Of a stretch of DNA of 64,000 nucleotides, positions 25,329 through 35,885 are shown piece by piece. Position numbers and translations under genes: made by a program. The notes beneath the pieces were generated by a model. The model was not told the DNA's origin. It made no database searches and saw only the letters and a program-made list of their open reading frames with translations. The number at the start of each line of letters is the position of its first letter. Within the stretch, counting starts at the first letter, position 1. This stretch comes from Verrucomicrobia bacterium S94 (GTDB lineage: Bacteria; Verrucomicrobiota; Kiritimatiellia; Kiritimatiellales; Pontiellaceae). The stretch spans positions 2,976,001 through 3,040,000 of the forward strand of contig CP036201.1 in the NCBI GenBank assembly GCA_004299845.1, read 5' to 3'.

Positions 25329-26549
25329 CTATAAAGACCGGTTCAGCACCTCGGCCAACCGCACCTTAGCTTCTTCCAATCGCTGCAGCAGCATGTTGTG
25401 CACCGCCGTACTGACCTCTTCGAATTCGGCCCGGCTTTCGATAAGCCGGTCGAGTTCGGTCTGCATATGGTCGAAATCGCATTCATCCACACTTCCTGCT
25501 GAAACGTGGTCGAACATGGTCAGAAAATTATCCACCTTGCTGCCGCGGCTGATTCCAATGATCGGAACGTGCAGCACCGAGGCCAGAATCAGCAGATGCA
25601 GCCGGCTGCTGATGACGAGGTCGAGTTTCCCGGCAATGGCCAGAATTTCGCCGGGGGTCCGTTTGCCGCCGATGACCACGGAGTGCACTTTATTCTGCAT
25701 CCGTTCGCGCATGGATTCCATCAGCGGCGCATCGGTTGCGTGGTTCATGGGCAGGAAAATAATCCGGTAATCGCGGTCGGCCAGCTGATCCATAAATTCG
25801 ATGAGTTCATCTTCATGCACGAGCTGACGTTGAGCAGATATACACAGGCCGATCTTCCGGGCGGATGATGCGAGCACCGCCTGGGCATCGCGCGTCAGAC
25901 GGATCTGCTCCCAGGGCGCGGGCTGGAGCAGTTCGGCGGAATCGGCACCGACGATCACATCGGGTACGTGCCCGCAGTGCTGAACCGCATTCAGCGTTTC
26001 CGGATCGCGCAGCACCACCAGATCGCAACGGTTCAGTTCTTCGACAATCTTATTACGGGCCCGGGTCTCGCGCTTTTCCTCCAGGCGCCGGATAAAGTTG
26101 ATGCGATTGAACGTAAGGCCGCTGAGCAGGCGCAGCAACAGCTGTTTTTTCCCGGGCAGCACTTTATAGAGGTAGGGATTGAGCTCGTCGTTCATGCCGA
26201 CGCCCCACAGTACGGTTTTTGTTTTATGGCGGTGAGCAATCTCCAGCATCGCGAGCGGAATTTCGGGATAGTCTGAAAGCCCGGTTGCACCGGCCCAGAT
26301 AAAAATATCCGCACGCGCTATTTCCTCTTCCATCTGCCGGGGACTGTAGGCAGGCTGAAAACCGAACAAGGGGACCGTCCGGACGCCCAGTCGTTTTTCG
26401 GTCTCCTGCTGACTGTCGGTGCTTACGGTGATGGAACATCCGGGCGCAAGCTCTTTCAGCAATCCGACCACGCATTCAAGGATTGCCTCATCACCCACAT
26501 TATTTCGGCCGAACGGAACGCCACCCAGCAGGATTTCAACCTTTTGCAT
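25329..26549 (-). CDS. Polysaccharide pyruvyl transferase family protein
   Basis: The 406-residue protein matches the pyruvyl transferase (CsaB-like) family: GGVPFGRNNVGDEAILECVV at the N-terminus, TVLWGVGMNDELNPY, VVLRDPETLNAV, then GLCISAQRQL and VISSRLHLLILASVLHVPIIG near the C-terminus. Such enzymes add ketal-linked pyruvate to cell-wall or capsule sugars. No polysaccharide genes are nearby, so the acceptor is unknown. It is divergent from maf and may share its promoter gap of 62 bases. Confidence 0.82.
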   Translation of the reverse strand: MQKVEILLGGVPFGRNNVGDEAILECVVGLLKELAPGCSITVSTDSQQETEKRLGVRTVPLFGFQPAYSPRQMEEEIARADIFIWAGATGLSDYPEIPLAMLEIAHRHKTKTVLWGVGMNDELNPYLYKVLPGKKQLLLRLLSGLTFNRINFIRRLEEKRETRARNKIVEELNRCDLVVLRDPETLNAVQHCGHVPDVIVGADSAELLQPAPWEQIRLTRDAQAVLASSARKIGLCISAQRQLVHEDELIEFMDQLADRDYRIIFLPMNHATDAPLMESMRERMQNKVHSVVIGGKRTPGEILAIAGKLDLVISSRLHLLILASVLHVPIIGISRGSKVDNFLTMFDHVSAGSVDECDFDHMQTELDRLIESRAEFEEVSTAVHNMLLQRLEEAKVRLAEVLNRSL

Positions 26550-26611
26550 GCGCTCCTTGTGCCATGCAGATCAAGCTTTTAAAAGCCCGCTTTGCAACAT
26601 ATTCTCCTCAC

Positions 26612-27181
26612 ATGCATAATTATCCGAATCTTGGCAAACTGATCCTCGGCAGCGCATCGCCACGCCGAAGCGAACTGCTGGCGTCTCTGGGCGTGAAGTT
26701 TGAGGTCCGTATTCCCGACATTGACGAAACCCCTGTGGCGAACGAAGCACCCCGCACCTATGCCGAAAGAATGGCAGCGGAAAAGGCGGCGGCCGTTCCT
26801 GCGGACTCCGACGAAACCGTCATCGCTGCAGATACCATTGTCGTACTGGATGATCAGATCCTCGGGAAACCCCGGGACAGCGACCAGGCATTTGATATGC
26901 TTTCCGCTCTTTCCGGCCGCACACACCAGGTCATCACGGCGGTCGGCATCCGCAGGGGAAAAGAGATGAACGTTTTCTCCGTGACGACGCAGGTTATTTT
27001 CCGAATACTGGCAGAACAGGAAATCATAGATTACATTGCATCCGGCTGTCCGATGGATAAGGCGGGCGCATATGCGATTCAGGGTGGAGCCCTTCATATG
27101 GTAAAAGCAATATCCGGATCATACACCAATGTGGTCGGTCTGCCCCTTTGCGAAGTCCATGAAGCATTGATTTCACTTTAA
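26612..27181 (+). CDS. Maf-family nucleotide pyrophosphatase
   Basis: Maf proteins hydrolyse non-canonical or modified nucleoside triphosphates. The 189-residue product starts GKLILGSASPRRSELLASLG, the Maf signature, and has ETVIAADTIVVLDDQILGKP and a C-terminal YTNVVGLPLCEVHEAL. The MDKAGAYAIQGG segment fits the YhdE (dTTP/UTP) type. Start ATG 26612 is supported by the family N-terminus; longer frames extend into the divergent gene. Confidence 0.92.
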   Translation: MHNYPNLGKLILGSASPRRSELLASLGVKFEVRIPDIDETPVANEAPRTYAERMAAEKAAAVPADSDETVIAADTIVVLDDQILGKPRDSDQAFDMLSALSGRTHQVITAVGIRRGKEMNVFSVTTQVIFRILAEQEIIDYIASGCPMDKAGAYAIQGGALHMVKAISGSYTNVVGLPLCEVHEALISL

Positions 27182-27228
27182 CAACAGCATTCTTATAGCT
27201 CATAGTATGTGAATACAAATCCGAAAAA

Positions 27229-28743
27229 ATGGCAGCGGTTAACTCAATGAACAGATTCAGCGTGATTTTTGCAGTATCCGGAATTACGGGGGCCGTCCGG
27301 TGTGCAGATGCGGCGGAAGTGGCGGATGCCGGATTATTGCAGGCCGGCATAACCGGCCCCGTGCTGCTTTCCATATGTGCCTTTTTCATCACTGCACTGC
27401 TGATCCGGGTGAAAAAACTTCGCTCTGCTCTTACCGAAAAAACCGAAGCATTGAACAAAAGTGTAAATCATATTGAGCTGATGGGAGATCATCTGCCGAA
27501 TGTAACCATCTTCCAGCTGATGCAATCCAAAGATGGAACGTATGCATTCACTCACCTGAGTCAGGGATGTGAACAGATCCTCGGACTGGATCACGAGCAG
27601 ATTCTGGCCGATGCCCGCCTGATCTACGACCACGTTTATGAAGACGATCTGCCCAGTCTGAACGCGGCGCTTGAGGCCTCCCGTACCGGCTCCTCCATTC
27701 AACTTGAACTGCGTGTGCTGGATAATGATGGAAATCTTAAATGGCTGTATATCAGTGCCGTACCGAATCATGAAAAAGACAAACTGATCTGGGACGGATT
27801 GATACAGGATATCTCGTTGAACAAGCGCGTTGAGGATGCCCTCATAGAGGAAAACCGGAATTTTCAGAATCTGTTTGAAACCATTGACGATCTACTGCTG
27901 GTCTGCGACCTCGAAGGACGCCTTCTGCACACCAACCCGTCTGTCAGTAAACGGCTGAATTATTCACGTGATGAACTCCGGGAGATGAGCATCTTTGAAC
28001 TCTATCCGGAAGAAGCACGCGACGAAGTCTACCGAATCATGGCCTACATGCAGACAGAACGTTCAACCACGGCCAATATGCCGTTACAGATCAAACACGG
28101 CGGCTGTATACCGGTTGAAATGAGCATTTTTCAGGGATTCTGGAAAAACCGCAAGGCGGTTTTCGGTGTTGCCCGCGATATTGCCGGACGGCAGCAGGCC
28201 GAAAATGCGCTGCGCAAATCCCAACGTATGCTGCAGCTGATTATGGACTCCATTCCCATGTCGGTTTTCTGGAAAGACAAAGATTCCATCTATCTTGGCT
28301 GCAATAAAACCTTTATCCGGGAATGCGGGCTGAAATCGCTTGATGATGTTGTGGGCCAGACGCCTTATGACCTGTTTGATCCCAAACAGGCCCTGTCAGT
28401 CGTCGAACGCGACCAGGATGTTATTCGGAATAACCATCCGATCTATAATTTCACGCAATCCCATACCCGCGCCGACGGCAGCATCGGATGGCGGGAAATA
28501 AGTAAAATCCCTCTGAGGGACGAAGAAGGCCGCGCCGTTGGAGTTCTCGACGTCTGGCGCGATGTCACTGAACAGAACCGGGCCGAAGAACGGCTCAAGC
28601 GAACGCTCGAAGATATGGAACGATTCAATCAGCTCATGCGCGGCCGGGAGCGCAGAACTCTGGAACTGAAAGCCGAAGTGAATGTGCTGCTTCAGCAGCT
28701 CGGCCAGTTTAAAAAATACCGAACCACAACGGAAGACCTCTGA
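27229..28743 (+). CDS. Membrane-anchored multi-PAS sensor protein without kinase domain
   Basis: The 504-residue protein has a signal-like N-terminus, one membrane span (about residues 37-60, PVLLSICAFFITALLI), then three PAS domains (about 80-200, 205-330 and 330-455; for example FQNLFETIDDLLLVCDLEGR and LDVWRDVTEQNRAEERL) and a coiled-coil tail ending ERRTLELKAEVNVLLQQLG. It has no HisKA or ATPase domain. Its stop overlaps the next start by one base, so it is part of a three-gene signalling operon. The start could also be ATG 27247. It probably acts as a sensor partner of the downstream kinase. Confidence 0.78.
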   Translation: MAAVNSMNRFSVIFAVSGITGAVRCADAAEVADAGLLQAGITGPVLLSICAFFITALLIRVKKLRSALTEKTEALNKSVNHIELMGDHLPNVTIFQLMQSKDGTYAFTHLSQGCEQILGLDHEQILADARLIYDHVYEDDLPSLNAALEASRTGSSIQLELRVLDNDGNLKWLYISAVPNHEKDKLIWDGLIQDISLNKRVEDALIEENRNFQNLFETIDDLLLVCDLEGRLLHTNPSVSKRLNYSRDELREMSIFELYPEEARDEVYRIMAYMQTERSTTANMPLQIKHGGCIPVEMSIFQGFWKNRKAVFGVARDIAGRQQAENALRKSQRMLQLIMDSIPMSVFWKDKDSIYLGCNKTFIRECGLKSLDDVVGQTPYDLFDPKQALSVVERDQDVIRNNHPIYNFTQSHTRADGSIGWREISKIPLRDEEGRAVGVLDVWRDVTEQNRAEERLKRTLEDMERFNQLMRGRERRTLELKAEVNVLLQQLGQFKKYRTTTEDL

Positions 28744-29627
28744 TGAAGGATCGACCGACTAATCGATATGGTACATTTATTCTGGCCGCCGCTGTATATG
28801 TGGCCGGTGTAATTCTGTTTTCACTGTGGTCCTTCAATGCACACCGCCGCGCACTGCGCAACTATGTTGATAAAGCGCTGGTCGATGCGGCATTCGCACT
28901 GGAGGAACTTCTGGACAGTGACAAACTGACTGAACTTGAACAGAACGTGAGTGCGGGGAACTCCGACTTTTTAGCCACCAGCGCGCAGCTTGAACGTGTC
29001 GCCATGCATGGGAACTTCAGTGCGGTACTCGCCGGGACTGTACAGCATAAGCATATCAATATCGTCGTATCAGGATCGTCGGAGAGCCGCTCGAAACACC
29101 GCAGTCTTGCACACGAACTGCTGCTGACCGAAAAACTGGAAAAGCGGATTCTGCAGATGGCCTCTGCCGGCCGCCATGCCACGGAAATGTTTACAACAAC
29201 GCATCCGGCCTTCGGAAAAATCCGCTATGCTTTGATATACAACCCCGATACTCCGGAACATGGCCATCTTTATGCGGCTGCTCAGGAGAGCCGGTATATC
29301 GAACAGCAGATCGGCAGCCAGCTGTTGCGGATGGGTATTGCCGCCATCGGTATGCTCCTGCTGGCCATTCCGCTGATCACACTTTTCAGCCGGACACAGC
29401 GCCTGGCGGCACAGAATCTGGCGGAGCTGAACGCCCATCTGCAGAACGATGTTGAAATCCGGCGGGCCCGTGAAGAAGAACTGAAGGATGCTATCAAGGA
29501 CCTTGAGCGCTTTAATGCCGTTACGGCCGAGCGCGAATGCCGCATCATCGAACTCAAGGCCGAGGTTAATGCCCTGCTGAAAGAAATGAACCGCGATAAA
29601 CGCTACACGATCGATAAAATTGACTGA
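28743..29627 (+). CDS. Two-span membrane sensor protein with coiled-coil tail
   Basis: The 294-residue protein has two membrane spans (about 11-30 and 198-218, [17 protein letters not shown]) flanking a 165-residue presumed periplasmic domain, then a cytoplasmic coiled coil that ends [20 protein letters not shown]. This tail matches the tail of the upstream PAS protein (ERFN--R-R-ELKAEVN-LL), suggesting a shared docking element. No catalytic domain is visible. It sits between the PAS protein and the hybrid kinase with almost no spacing. Confidence 0.7.
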   Translation: MKDRPTNRYGTFILAAAVYVAGVILFSLWSFNAHRRALRNYVDKALVDAAFALEELLDSDKLTELEQNVSAGNSDFLATSAQLERVAMHGNFSAVLAGTVQHKHINIVVSGSSESRSKHRSLAHELLLTEKLEKRILQMASAGRHATEMFTTTHPAFGKIRYALIYNPDTPEHGHLYAAAQESRYIEQQIGSQLLRMGIAAIGMLLLAIPLITLFSRTQRLAAQNLAELNAHLQNDVEIRRAREEELKDAIKDLERFNAVTAERECRIIELKAEVNALLKEMNRDKRYTIDKID

Positions 29628-29629
29628 CC

Positions 29630-32146
29630 ATGGACGCACCGAAAATAAAATTTCCTGAAATTAAAAAACGGCTGGGCCGCATTTTTGCAGTCATTTTTTC
29701 GCTGATTGCCATGGGCTTTGCGGTGGCTGTTTATCTGATTATGCGCTCCGGCAGCTCAAACACCCCCTGGCTGATTACGCTGGCAGTTATCATGGTCATC
29801 GTCCTCGGTTATACCCTCGGTCGTCTGATCGGAGGAGGCCTGGAACGCGACGAATACGAACGCAACTCTGAAATCCATGATAATCTCAAAGTCGTTCATG
29901 AGCTGATCAAAGCCAACGAATACCTCGAAACCGAAACGCTCGATCTCAAAAAACACCGCAAGGCTCTGCTCAGTATCATGGAGGATGCCGAGCGTTACAA
30001 TGAAGAGCTGAAACACGAGATCATTGAGCGTAAACGCCTCGAGGCTGAAGCCGCCCGGGCGCGCGATAACATGGACCTCATCCTGCATGGCGGTGACCTC
30101 GGCTACTGGGACTGGGACCTGGAGAATAACACCTATACCTTCAATGAGCGGCTGGCCGTCATTCTGGGCTACCGTCTCGAAGAACTGCCAAACGATATGG
30201 ACTGGCGCAAACAGCTCACTGAACCGGAGGATTATGAGGCCATCCAGAACAGTATGAATCTTCATTTAGACGGAAAAGCCGACACCTACAACTGCGAGTA
30301 CCGTATTCATCGGGGTCCCGAAGACTGGATCTGGGTACTGGACCGCGGGCGCGTTATTGAACGTAATGAACAGCAGCACGCTATACGGATGGTCGGTACG
30401 CTGCTCGACATTACCGATCGCAAAGAATATGAACTTGAAATGAAAGAGGCGAACCGCCTTCTCGACAAACGCAGTCGTGAACTGGAGGAAAACCAGCACA
30501 TCATCATGGGCATGATGGAAGATGCCAACGAAGCGCGCGAAAGTCTTGAAAGCGCAAACCGCCAACTGCTCATTGCCCGCGAACGGGCCGAAAAGGCAAC
30601 ACAGGCCAAATCGGACTTTCTGGCGTCCATGTCCCACGAAATACGGACTCCGATGAACGGTATCATCGGCACAGCCAGTCTGCTATATGATACCGCACTC
30701 AACCCTGAACAGCGGGAATACCTCCGTATCATCCAGACCTCCGGCGACGCCCTGCTCACCCTGCTTAACGACATTCTTGATTTCTCTAAAATCGAAGCCG
30801 GCAAACTCGACCTTGAACTCCAGCCGTTCGACCTGCGCGAAACCTGCGAGCACATCACCGAACTGCTCACTCCAACCGCTCTGGAAAAAGGGATTGATCT
30901 CATCCTGCGTTTTTCACCCAACACCCCGCCCTTCGTGGTCGGCGATGCCGGACGCATCCGCCAGGTACTGATGAACCTTGCCGGTAATGCGCTTAAATTC
31001 ACCCGCAAGGGATACGTCTATATCAATGTGGAAGCCGTTGCCGGTACTGAAAAGGAAACCACCATCAATTTCACCGTATCCGATACCGGAATCGGCGTTT
31101 CACGCGAAGATCTCCCCCAGCTGTTCCAGAAATTTTCACAGGGCGATTCATCCACCACGCGCGAATTCGGCGGAACGGGCCTCGGACTGGCGATCTGCAA
31201 ACAGCTGGTCAGCCTCATGGGCGGAAAAATCGGTATGGAAAGTGAGCTCGGTAAAGGATCAACATTCTGGTTCCGCCTCAACCTGCCTGTTGCCAATCGC
31301 TCGCGGATGTCTGAAATTGACAAATCCATTTTCAAAGGTGAACCGATCATGATTGTCGACGAAAAGAAAATCATGGGTCAGTCACTTTCCGAATGGATGA
31401 GCCGCTGGGGGCTGAATCCTGAAGTTTCAAGCTCCGTTGATGACGCGGCACAGCGTATTCGCGAGGGCAGCCACCGCATTGTTCTGATTGAAGAACATCT
31501 CGCCTACGACACCGAAAACCCGCTTTTCACCCAGCCTGAATTTGAGAAACTGGGAAAACTGATTGTCTGTTCGATCACCAACCGCGACATGCGCACGCTC
31601 ACCGGCGCCGGCCTGGCCAACAATCTCGTGAAACCGATACGGCTCGGCAACCTCTTATGGAAAATCGCAGAAATTCTGGGCTATCAGCTGGGCACGCTGG
31701 CGATGCATCCGCCTAAAACCGTCAATGCCCAACCCACCGTCGAACTCTCCACTATCAAAAGCGCCGGCACACGCCGTATCCTCGTCACCGAAGACAATAT
31801 TGTTAACCAGACGGTCGCCAAACGCATGCTCGCCAAAGGAGGATATGAAGTTGATGTGGCTGAAAACGGGGAGATTGCACTGAACAAGATTAAAGAGGGA
31901 ACAAGGTATGATCTCATCTTCATGGACTGCCAGATGCCCAGAATGGATGGGTATGAGGCTTCCCGCCAAATCCGCAAATTAGAAGAGGATTCCTCTACTG
32001 AATCACATGTACCGATCGTGGCCCTCACCGCCAATGCCATGCAGGGCGATCGGGAAAAATGCCTCAGCGCCGGGATGGATGACTACATTCCGAAACCGGT
32101 CAAAAAAGAAGCCCTTTTTGATATGATCAACCGCTATATCGATTGA
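29630..32146 (+). CDS. Hybrid sensor histidine kinase (PAS-HisKA-HATPase-REC-like-REC)
   Basis: The 838-residue protein has two membrane spans (about 18-40 and 44-66), coiled coils, a PAS domain (about 150-265), HisKA with the phospho-acceptor His336 in [13 protein letters not shown], and a HATPase ([22 protein letters not shown]). A receiver-like domain follows (about 565-680), in which the expected Asp is replaced (IVLIEEHL), so it is probably not phosphorylated. The C-terminal true receiver has Asp766 in [14 protein letters not shown]. The output regulator is not encoded nearby; the signal may pass through a phosphotransfer protein elsewhere. Confidence 0.9.
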   Translation: MDAPKIKFPEIKKRLGRIFAVIFSLIAMGFAVAVYLIMRSGSSNTPWLITLAVIMVIVLGYTLGRLIGGGLERDEYERNSEIHDNLKVVHELIKANEYLETETLDLKKHRKALLSIMEDAERYNEELKHEIIERKRLEAEAARARDNMDLILHGGDLGYWDWDLENNTYTFNERLAVILGYRLEELPNDMDWRKQLTEPEDYEAIQNSMNLHLDGKADTYNCEYRIHRGPEDWIWVLDRGRVIERNEQQHAIRMVGTLLDITDRKEYELEMKEANRLLDKRSRELEENQHIIMGMMEDANEARESLESANRQLLIARERAEKATQAKSDFLASMSHEIRTPMNGIIGTASLLYDTALNPEQREYLRIIQTSGDALLTLLNDILDFSKIEAGKLDLELQPFDLRETCEHITELLTPTALEKGIDLILRFSPNTPPFVVGDAGRIRQVLMNLAGNALKFTRKGYVYINVEAVAGTEKETTINFTVSDTGIGVSREDLPQLFQKFSQGDSSTTREFGGTGLGLAICKQLVSLMGGKIGMESELGKGSTFWFRLNLPVANRSRMSEIDKSIFKGEPIMIVDEKKIMGQSLSEWMSRWGLNPEVSSSVDDAAQRIREGSHRIVLIEEHLAYDTENPLFTQPEFEKLGKLIVCSITNRDMRTLTGAGLANNLVKPIRLGNLLWKIAEILGYQLGTLAMHPPKTVNAQPTVELSTIKSAGTRRILVTEDNIVNQTVAKRMLAKGGYEVDVAENGEIALNKIKEGTRYDLIFMDCQMPRMDGYEASRQIRKLEEDSSTESHVPIVALTANAMQGDREKCLSAGMDDYIPKPVKKEALFDMINRYID

Positions 32147-32159
32147 GCCGCCGAAAACA

Positions 32160-32657
32160 CTATTTCTTCAGTTTACACTGCTTGCACTGACTACGCTCAT
32201 GCCCATGCGCTTTACAGAAATAGCCCTCGGCATTTTCCATCCAGCTGGCATCAAAACGCGCACAGTGTTTGGTATATTCCGCAAACTGTACAAAACGCTG
32301 CAGAATATGATCCGGAATCGTGTGCTCCATAGAGCAGGCAAACTCTTCGGCTTCTTCGGCTTCGATTCCGAGCACCTGCTTGAAAAAATCGAGCAGCGCT
32401 TCGTGTTTGACCGCAATTTTGGAGGCGACTTCCCGGCCCTTTTCTGTAAGTGTGGCCGAGGCGTAAGGGGCATAATTGACCAGTCCTTTTTCGGCAAGCG
32501 ATTTCAGCGCACCGGTCACCGACGCAGCACGAACCTGCATTTTTTCGGCAATATCCTTCGGTCGCGCTTTTCCATCCTCTCGGGAAAGAAAGAAAATCGT
32601 TTCGAGATAATCCTCTAGACTGGCACTGAGTTCGGGGGTCTGCATGCTCGCATTCAT
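32160..32657 (-). CDS. DtxR/MntR-family metal-dependent repressor
   Basis: The 165-residue regulator has the DtxR wHTH (LSASLEDYLETIFFLSREDG, AEKMQVRAASVTGALKSLAE), the metal-binding helix region (KHEALLDFFKQVLGIEAEEA, then CSMEHTIPDHILQRFVQF) and an unusual His/Cys-rich tail (CKAHGHERSQCKQCKLKK) that could bind extra metal. Cys-Ser-Met-Glu-His in the dimerisation region resembles the iron- or manganese-sensing members. A TTAGGTTGAGC-like site lies just upstream, suggesting self-control. It is convergent with the kinase gene. Confidence 0.85.
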   Translation of the reverse strand: MNASMQTPELSASLEDYLETIFFLSREDGKARPKDIAEKMQVRAASVTGALKSLAEKGLVNYAPYASATLTEKGREVASKIAVKHEALLDFFKQVLGIEAEEAEEFACSMEHTIPDHILQRFVQFAEYTKHCARFDASWMENAEGYFCKAHGHERSQCKQCKLKK

Positions 32658-32671
32658 ACCAGAACCTTCAC

Positions 32672-32687
32672 TTTAAGCTCAACCTAA
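32672..32687 (-). promoter_or_regulatory. Candidate DtxR-type operator upstream of the DtxR-family gene
   Basis: On the minus strand the site reads TTAGGTTGAGCTTAAA, 15 bases before the regulator start codon. The first half matches the TTAGGTTAG half of known DtxR/IdeR operators, while the second half is degenerate. Position fits autoregulation. Confidence 0.4.
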
Positions 32688-32946
32688 CTTTTTTATTTTC
32701 TCCCCGGCGCCCCTTTCTCTGATCCCGTATTGATTTTTCGGCGGATTTTTAACGAAAGGCGCATTGACCAAGAGTACCGGAATCATGACCTTTCGCATCA
32801 ATCCCCTCCAAAAATATCCTCGACACCCCGGAACAGATCTTTCTTCGGAACCCTGAAGACGCTCCGTTTCGGCAAAGTAGCCGTTTTCTTTTAAGACATA
32901 ATCTAAATTGCTCGCATTCTACTTTCCGATGCATAGGATACACGCC

Positions 32947-34713
32947 ATGGATTTATCAGGACAGATCGGCAAACTCTTCAAACCCAAAGAACGCCCCCAT
33001 TCCCCCACCGCCGAACTCTCGGTGAAAACAGGAAAAGGGTGCGCAAAAAAAGATTTCCAGTGGCTGACAACCAATGTTCCCTGCCAGGCCGCCTGCCCGG
33101 CAGGAACCGATATTCCCGGTTATCTCACGGCGATTGCCGGGGGCGAATATGAAAAGGCTTATCGCATCAACCTGATTGACAATGTATTCCCCGCCGTACT
33201 CGGCCGCGTCTGCGCCCGTCCGTGCGAATCCGCCTGCCGGCACGGCTACGAAGGACTCGGCGATCCTGTGGCCATCTGTTTTTCAAAACGCTCTGCCGAC
33301 GATTTCAACGCTTCCGGACCGGTTCTTCTCGAGCCATGGTTTCCGAACTCCGGAAAAAAAGTCGCCGTCATCGGTGCCGGTGTCGCCGGCCTTACCGCCG
33401 CCCGCCAGCTCAAACTGATGGGCCACGATGTGACCGTCTATGAAAAACACGACTCTCCCGGCGGCATGCTGAATCAGGGCATTCCCGAATTCCGCCTGCC
33501 GCGCGAAATCATCGCCCGCGAAATTGCTCAGATCACCGGCCTCGGTATCGAGATTCAATGCGGGGTTTCCATTGGAGATGACCTGAAATTAACGGATTTA
33601 ATTCCCGACGTTGACGCCGTTGTCATGGCCGCAGGCACCCTGAAACCCAACCTGCTGAATCTGCCGAATCATGAACTGCCCGGCATTATGCACGGCCTCG
33701 ATTTCCTGCTGCAGGTCAATGAAGGCAAAACTCCTCACCTGGGAAAAAATGTGATTGTCATCGGCGGCGGTTTCACCGCCATGGATTGTGCGCGCACCGC
33801 CCGGCGGCTCGGTGCGGAAACCGCACAGTGGGACCTGAAGGTGCTCTATCGTCGCTCGAAAGACGTGATGCGTGTGACACCCGGAGAACTGGAAGAACTC
33901 GATATCGAAGGAATTCCGCTGGAATGCCACGCCACACCGGTCGCCTATCTCGAAAAAAACGGCCGGCTGACCGGCATGAAATTCCGGCGCACCGGAACGC
34001 ATGAAGAGTTTGATGTTCCGGCCGATACCGTCCTGCTCGCCACGGGCCAGTTTCCCGATCACAGCTGGGAATGCGAACCCGAAACGTTCCAGACGCTGGA
34101 AAATTTCCAGAAGGTGTTTGCCGCCGGCGATTATGCCTCGGGAGCATCATCGCTGATCGATGCCATCGGCCATGCAAAAAAAGTGGCCGAAAAAGTGGAT
34201 CAATTTCTGATGGGCGAAAAACGGATGGAAAAATCAGTGCTCGTGGAGCCGGCCGAAACCACCGGGCGATCGGTTGAAATGAACCGTATTCCACGCAACC
34301 GCATGCCGATGCTGCCCGTTGCCGAACGCAGCCTCCATGGCGAAGTGGAAACCGGCTACCGTCGAAAAGATGCGGTTTCCGAAGCCAACCGCTGCTACCG
34401 CTGCCACTTTAAATTCGAAATCGACCAGGACAAATGCATCAAGTGCGACTGGTGCCTGAAAGCCAAACCGCGGCCGGAATGTATCCTGATGCTCAAATCC
34501 ATCGAGCACGACAACGAAGGCCGCGCGGTGTCCTGGGAAGCGACCGACTATGTCCGCGAAATGAATATGATCTGGATTAATCAGGATGAATGTATCCGCT
34601 GCGGAGCCTGCCTGAAAGCCTGCCCGGTCGATGCCATCAGTCTCCAGAAGGTTTCTCTTTTCTCCGGAACCAATATCGACAACACTGGAGAAAACCCGGA
34701 GAACAGTGAATGA
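32947..34713 (+). CDS. GltD-like NAD(P)-dependent oxidoreductase with C-terminal 2x[4Fe-4S] ferredoxin domain
   Basis: The 588-residue protein has an N-terminal Fe-S helical domain (NVPCQAACPAGTDIPGYL, RVCARPCESACRHG), FAD binding (VAVIGAGVAGLTAARQL), NAD(P) binding (VIVIGGGFTAMDCARTARR), and a C-terminal ferredoxin domain (QDKCIKCDWCLKAKP, DECIRCGACLKACP). This is the glutamate synthase small subunit-like architecture used in electron bifurcating or ferredoxin-dependent enzymes. There is no glutamate synthase large subunit here, so the partner is unknown. Start ATG 32947; the stop overlaps the next gene by 4 bases, so they are coupled. Confidence 0.85.
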   Translation: MDLSGQIGKLFKPKERPHSPTAELSVKTGKGCAKKDFQWLTTNVPCQAACPAGTDIPGYLTAIAGGEYEKAYRINLIDNVFPAVLGRVCARPCESACRHGYEGLGDPVAICFSKRSADDFNASGPVLLEPWFPNSGKKVAVIGAGVAGLTAARQLKLMGHDVTVYEKHDSPGGMLNQGIPEFRLPREIIAREIAQITGLGIEIQCGVSIGDDLKLTDLIPDVDAVVMAAGTLKPNLLNLPNHELPGIMHGLDFLLQVNEGKTPHLGKNVIVIGGGFTAMDCARTARRLGAETAQWDLKVLYRRSKDVMRVTPGELEELDIEGIPLECHATPVAYLEKNGRLTGMKFRRTGTHEEFDVPADTVLLATGQFPDHSWECEPETFQTLENFQKVFAAGDYASGASSLIDAIGHAKKVAEKVDQFLMGEKRMEKSVLVEPAETTGRSVEMNRIPRNRMPMLPVAERSLHGEVETGYRRKDAVSEANRCYRCHFKFEIDQDKCIKCDWCLKAKPRPECILMLKSIEHDNEGRAVSWEATDYVREMNMIWINQDECIRCGACLKACPVDAISLQKVSLFSGTNIDNTGENPENSE

Positions 34714-35885
34714 GCAAAAAACCACCCGTCGTTTTCATCGCCGGCGAACGCCAGCATGCCGGCAAAACCGTTACCAGCCTCGGAGTCATTTCCGCCATCA
34801 GCAAACTCATTGACCCGAAAGATATCGGTTACTTTAAGCCCGTCGGCCAGGAAATGATCACTCTGCCGAACGGTCAGAAAATCGACAAGGACGTCCGGAT
34901 TGTCAAAGAGTTCACCGGACTTGATATGCCGGATATGGGCATTCTGTCCCCGGTACGTGTGGTCTCGGGCGTTACGCGTGATTATATCTCCGGTACGAAT
35001 CAGGCGGAGATTACCGCAAAGTTTGAAAAAAATATCCGCGATACCATGGACGCTCTTTCCGACAAAAAAATTATCATCGCCGAAGGTACCGGCCACCCGG
35101 GTGTCGGCTCGGTGGTCGGCCTTTCCAATGCCCGTGTAGCCAATATGATCGAGGCAAAAATCCTTTATCTGGTCGGCGGCGGTATCGGACGCACCATTGA
35201 TGAACTGGAAGTGGATTTCTCCTATTTTTCGCATCATAAAAGCAAAGTGGCCGGCGTCCTGTTCAACAAAGTGCTCCCGAAAAAACTGGATCAGATGAAG
35301 GAAATCATCACGGAAGATGCGCTGAACCGTATCTTTCCGGAATGGGACCCGAAACTGAACGTTTTCGGCCATATGCCGATCGTGAAATACCTGAACAACC
35401 CGTCGATGCAGTTGATCAGCCAGAGCTTCAGAAAACATCGGGCGATTAAAGGCGGAAAATGTGCCGCGGCCTGGCACAGGGCCTGCCGGAAAGTGAAAAT
35501 CATTTCATTGGATTTTGAAAATTTCAGTCCCGACCGGGCGTTGCGCCCGCGCGATATTGCCGTACTCGGCGCTGCGTCGCACCGCCGCCTGAAAAGAGTG
35601 ATTGACTGGAATAACGCCCAGCCGACCGAAAAAAAACTCGGCGGGCTTATTCTCACCTGCGCCAGCAATAAAATACCGGATGCCGCCGCTGAAGCACTGG
35701 TGGCCGACAGCGGACTGCCGACAATTGCCGTTATGCAGGATACCGCCGAAACTGATGCCATGCTCTACAAATGCTTCAACGACACTAAAATCCAGCTCTA
35801 CGATAAAATGAAGCACCGGAAAATTGTGAATCTTTTTGCAGAGCACTTTGACATCGAAAAATTCCTGAATGCCTTCGGAGTTTAA
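34710..35885 (+). CDS. P-loop BioD/Pta-N-like protein (DRTGG-type family)
   Basis: The 391-residue protein has a P-loop (FIAGERQHAGKTVTSLG, residues 9-25) and dethiobiotin-synthetase-like features (IGYFKPVGQ, IIAEGTGHPGVGSVVGLSNA). The C-terminal part (GGLILTCASNKIPDAAAEAL, ADSGLPTIAVMQDTAETDAM) resembles the DRTGG domain that precedes phosphotransacetylase in long Pta proteins. It lacks the Pta catalytic domain, so a regulatory or nucleotide-sensing role is likely. Coupled by an ATGA overlap to the GltD-like gene. A biotin role is not supported by motifs. Confidence 0.7.
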   Translation: MSKKPPVVFIAGERQHAGKTVTSLGVISAISKLIDPKDIGYFKPVGQEMITLPNGQKIDKDVRIVKEFTGLDMPDMGILSPVRVVSGVTRDYISGTNQAEITAKFEKNIRDTMDALSDKKIIIAEGTGHPGVGSVVGLSNARVANMIEAKILYLVGGGIGRTIDELEVDFSYFSHHKSKVAGVLFNKVLPKKLDQMKEIITEDALNRIFPEWDPKLNVFGHMPIVKYLNNPSMQLISQSFRKHRAIKGGKCAAAWHRACRKVKIISLDFENFSPDRALRPRDIAVLGAASHRRLKRVIDWNNAQPTEKKLGGLILTCASNKIPDAAAEALVADSGLPTIAVMQDTAETDAMLYKCFNDTKIQLYDKMKHRKIVNLFAEHFDIEKFLNAFGV

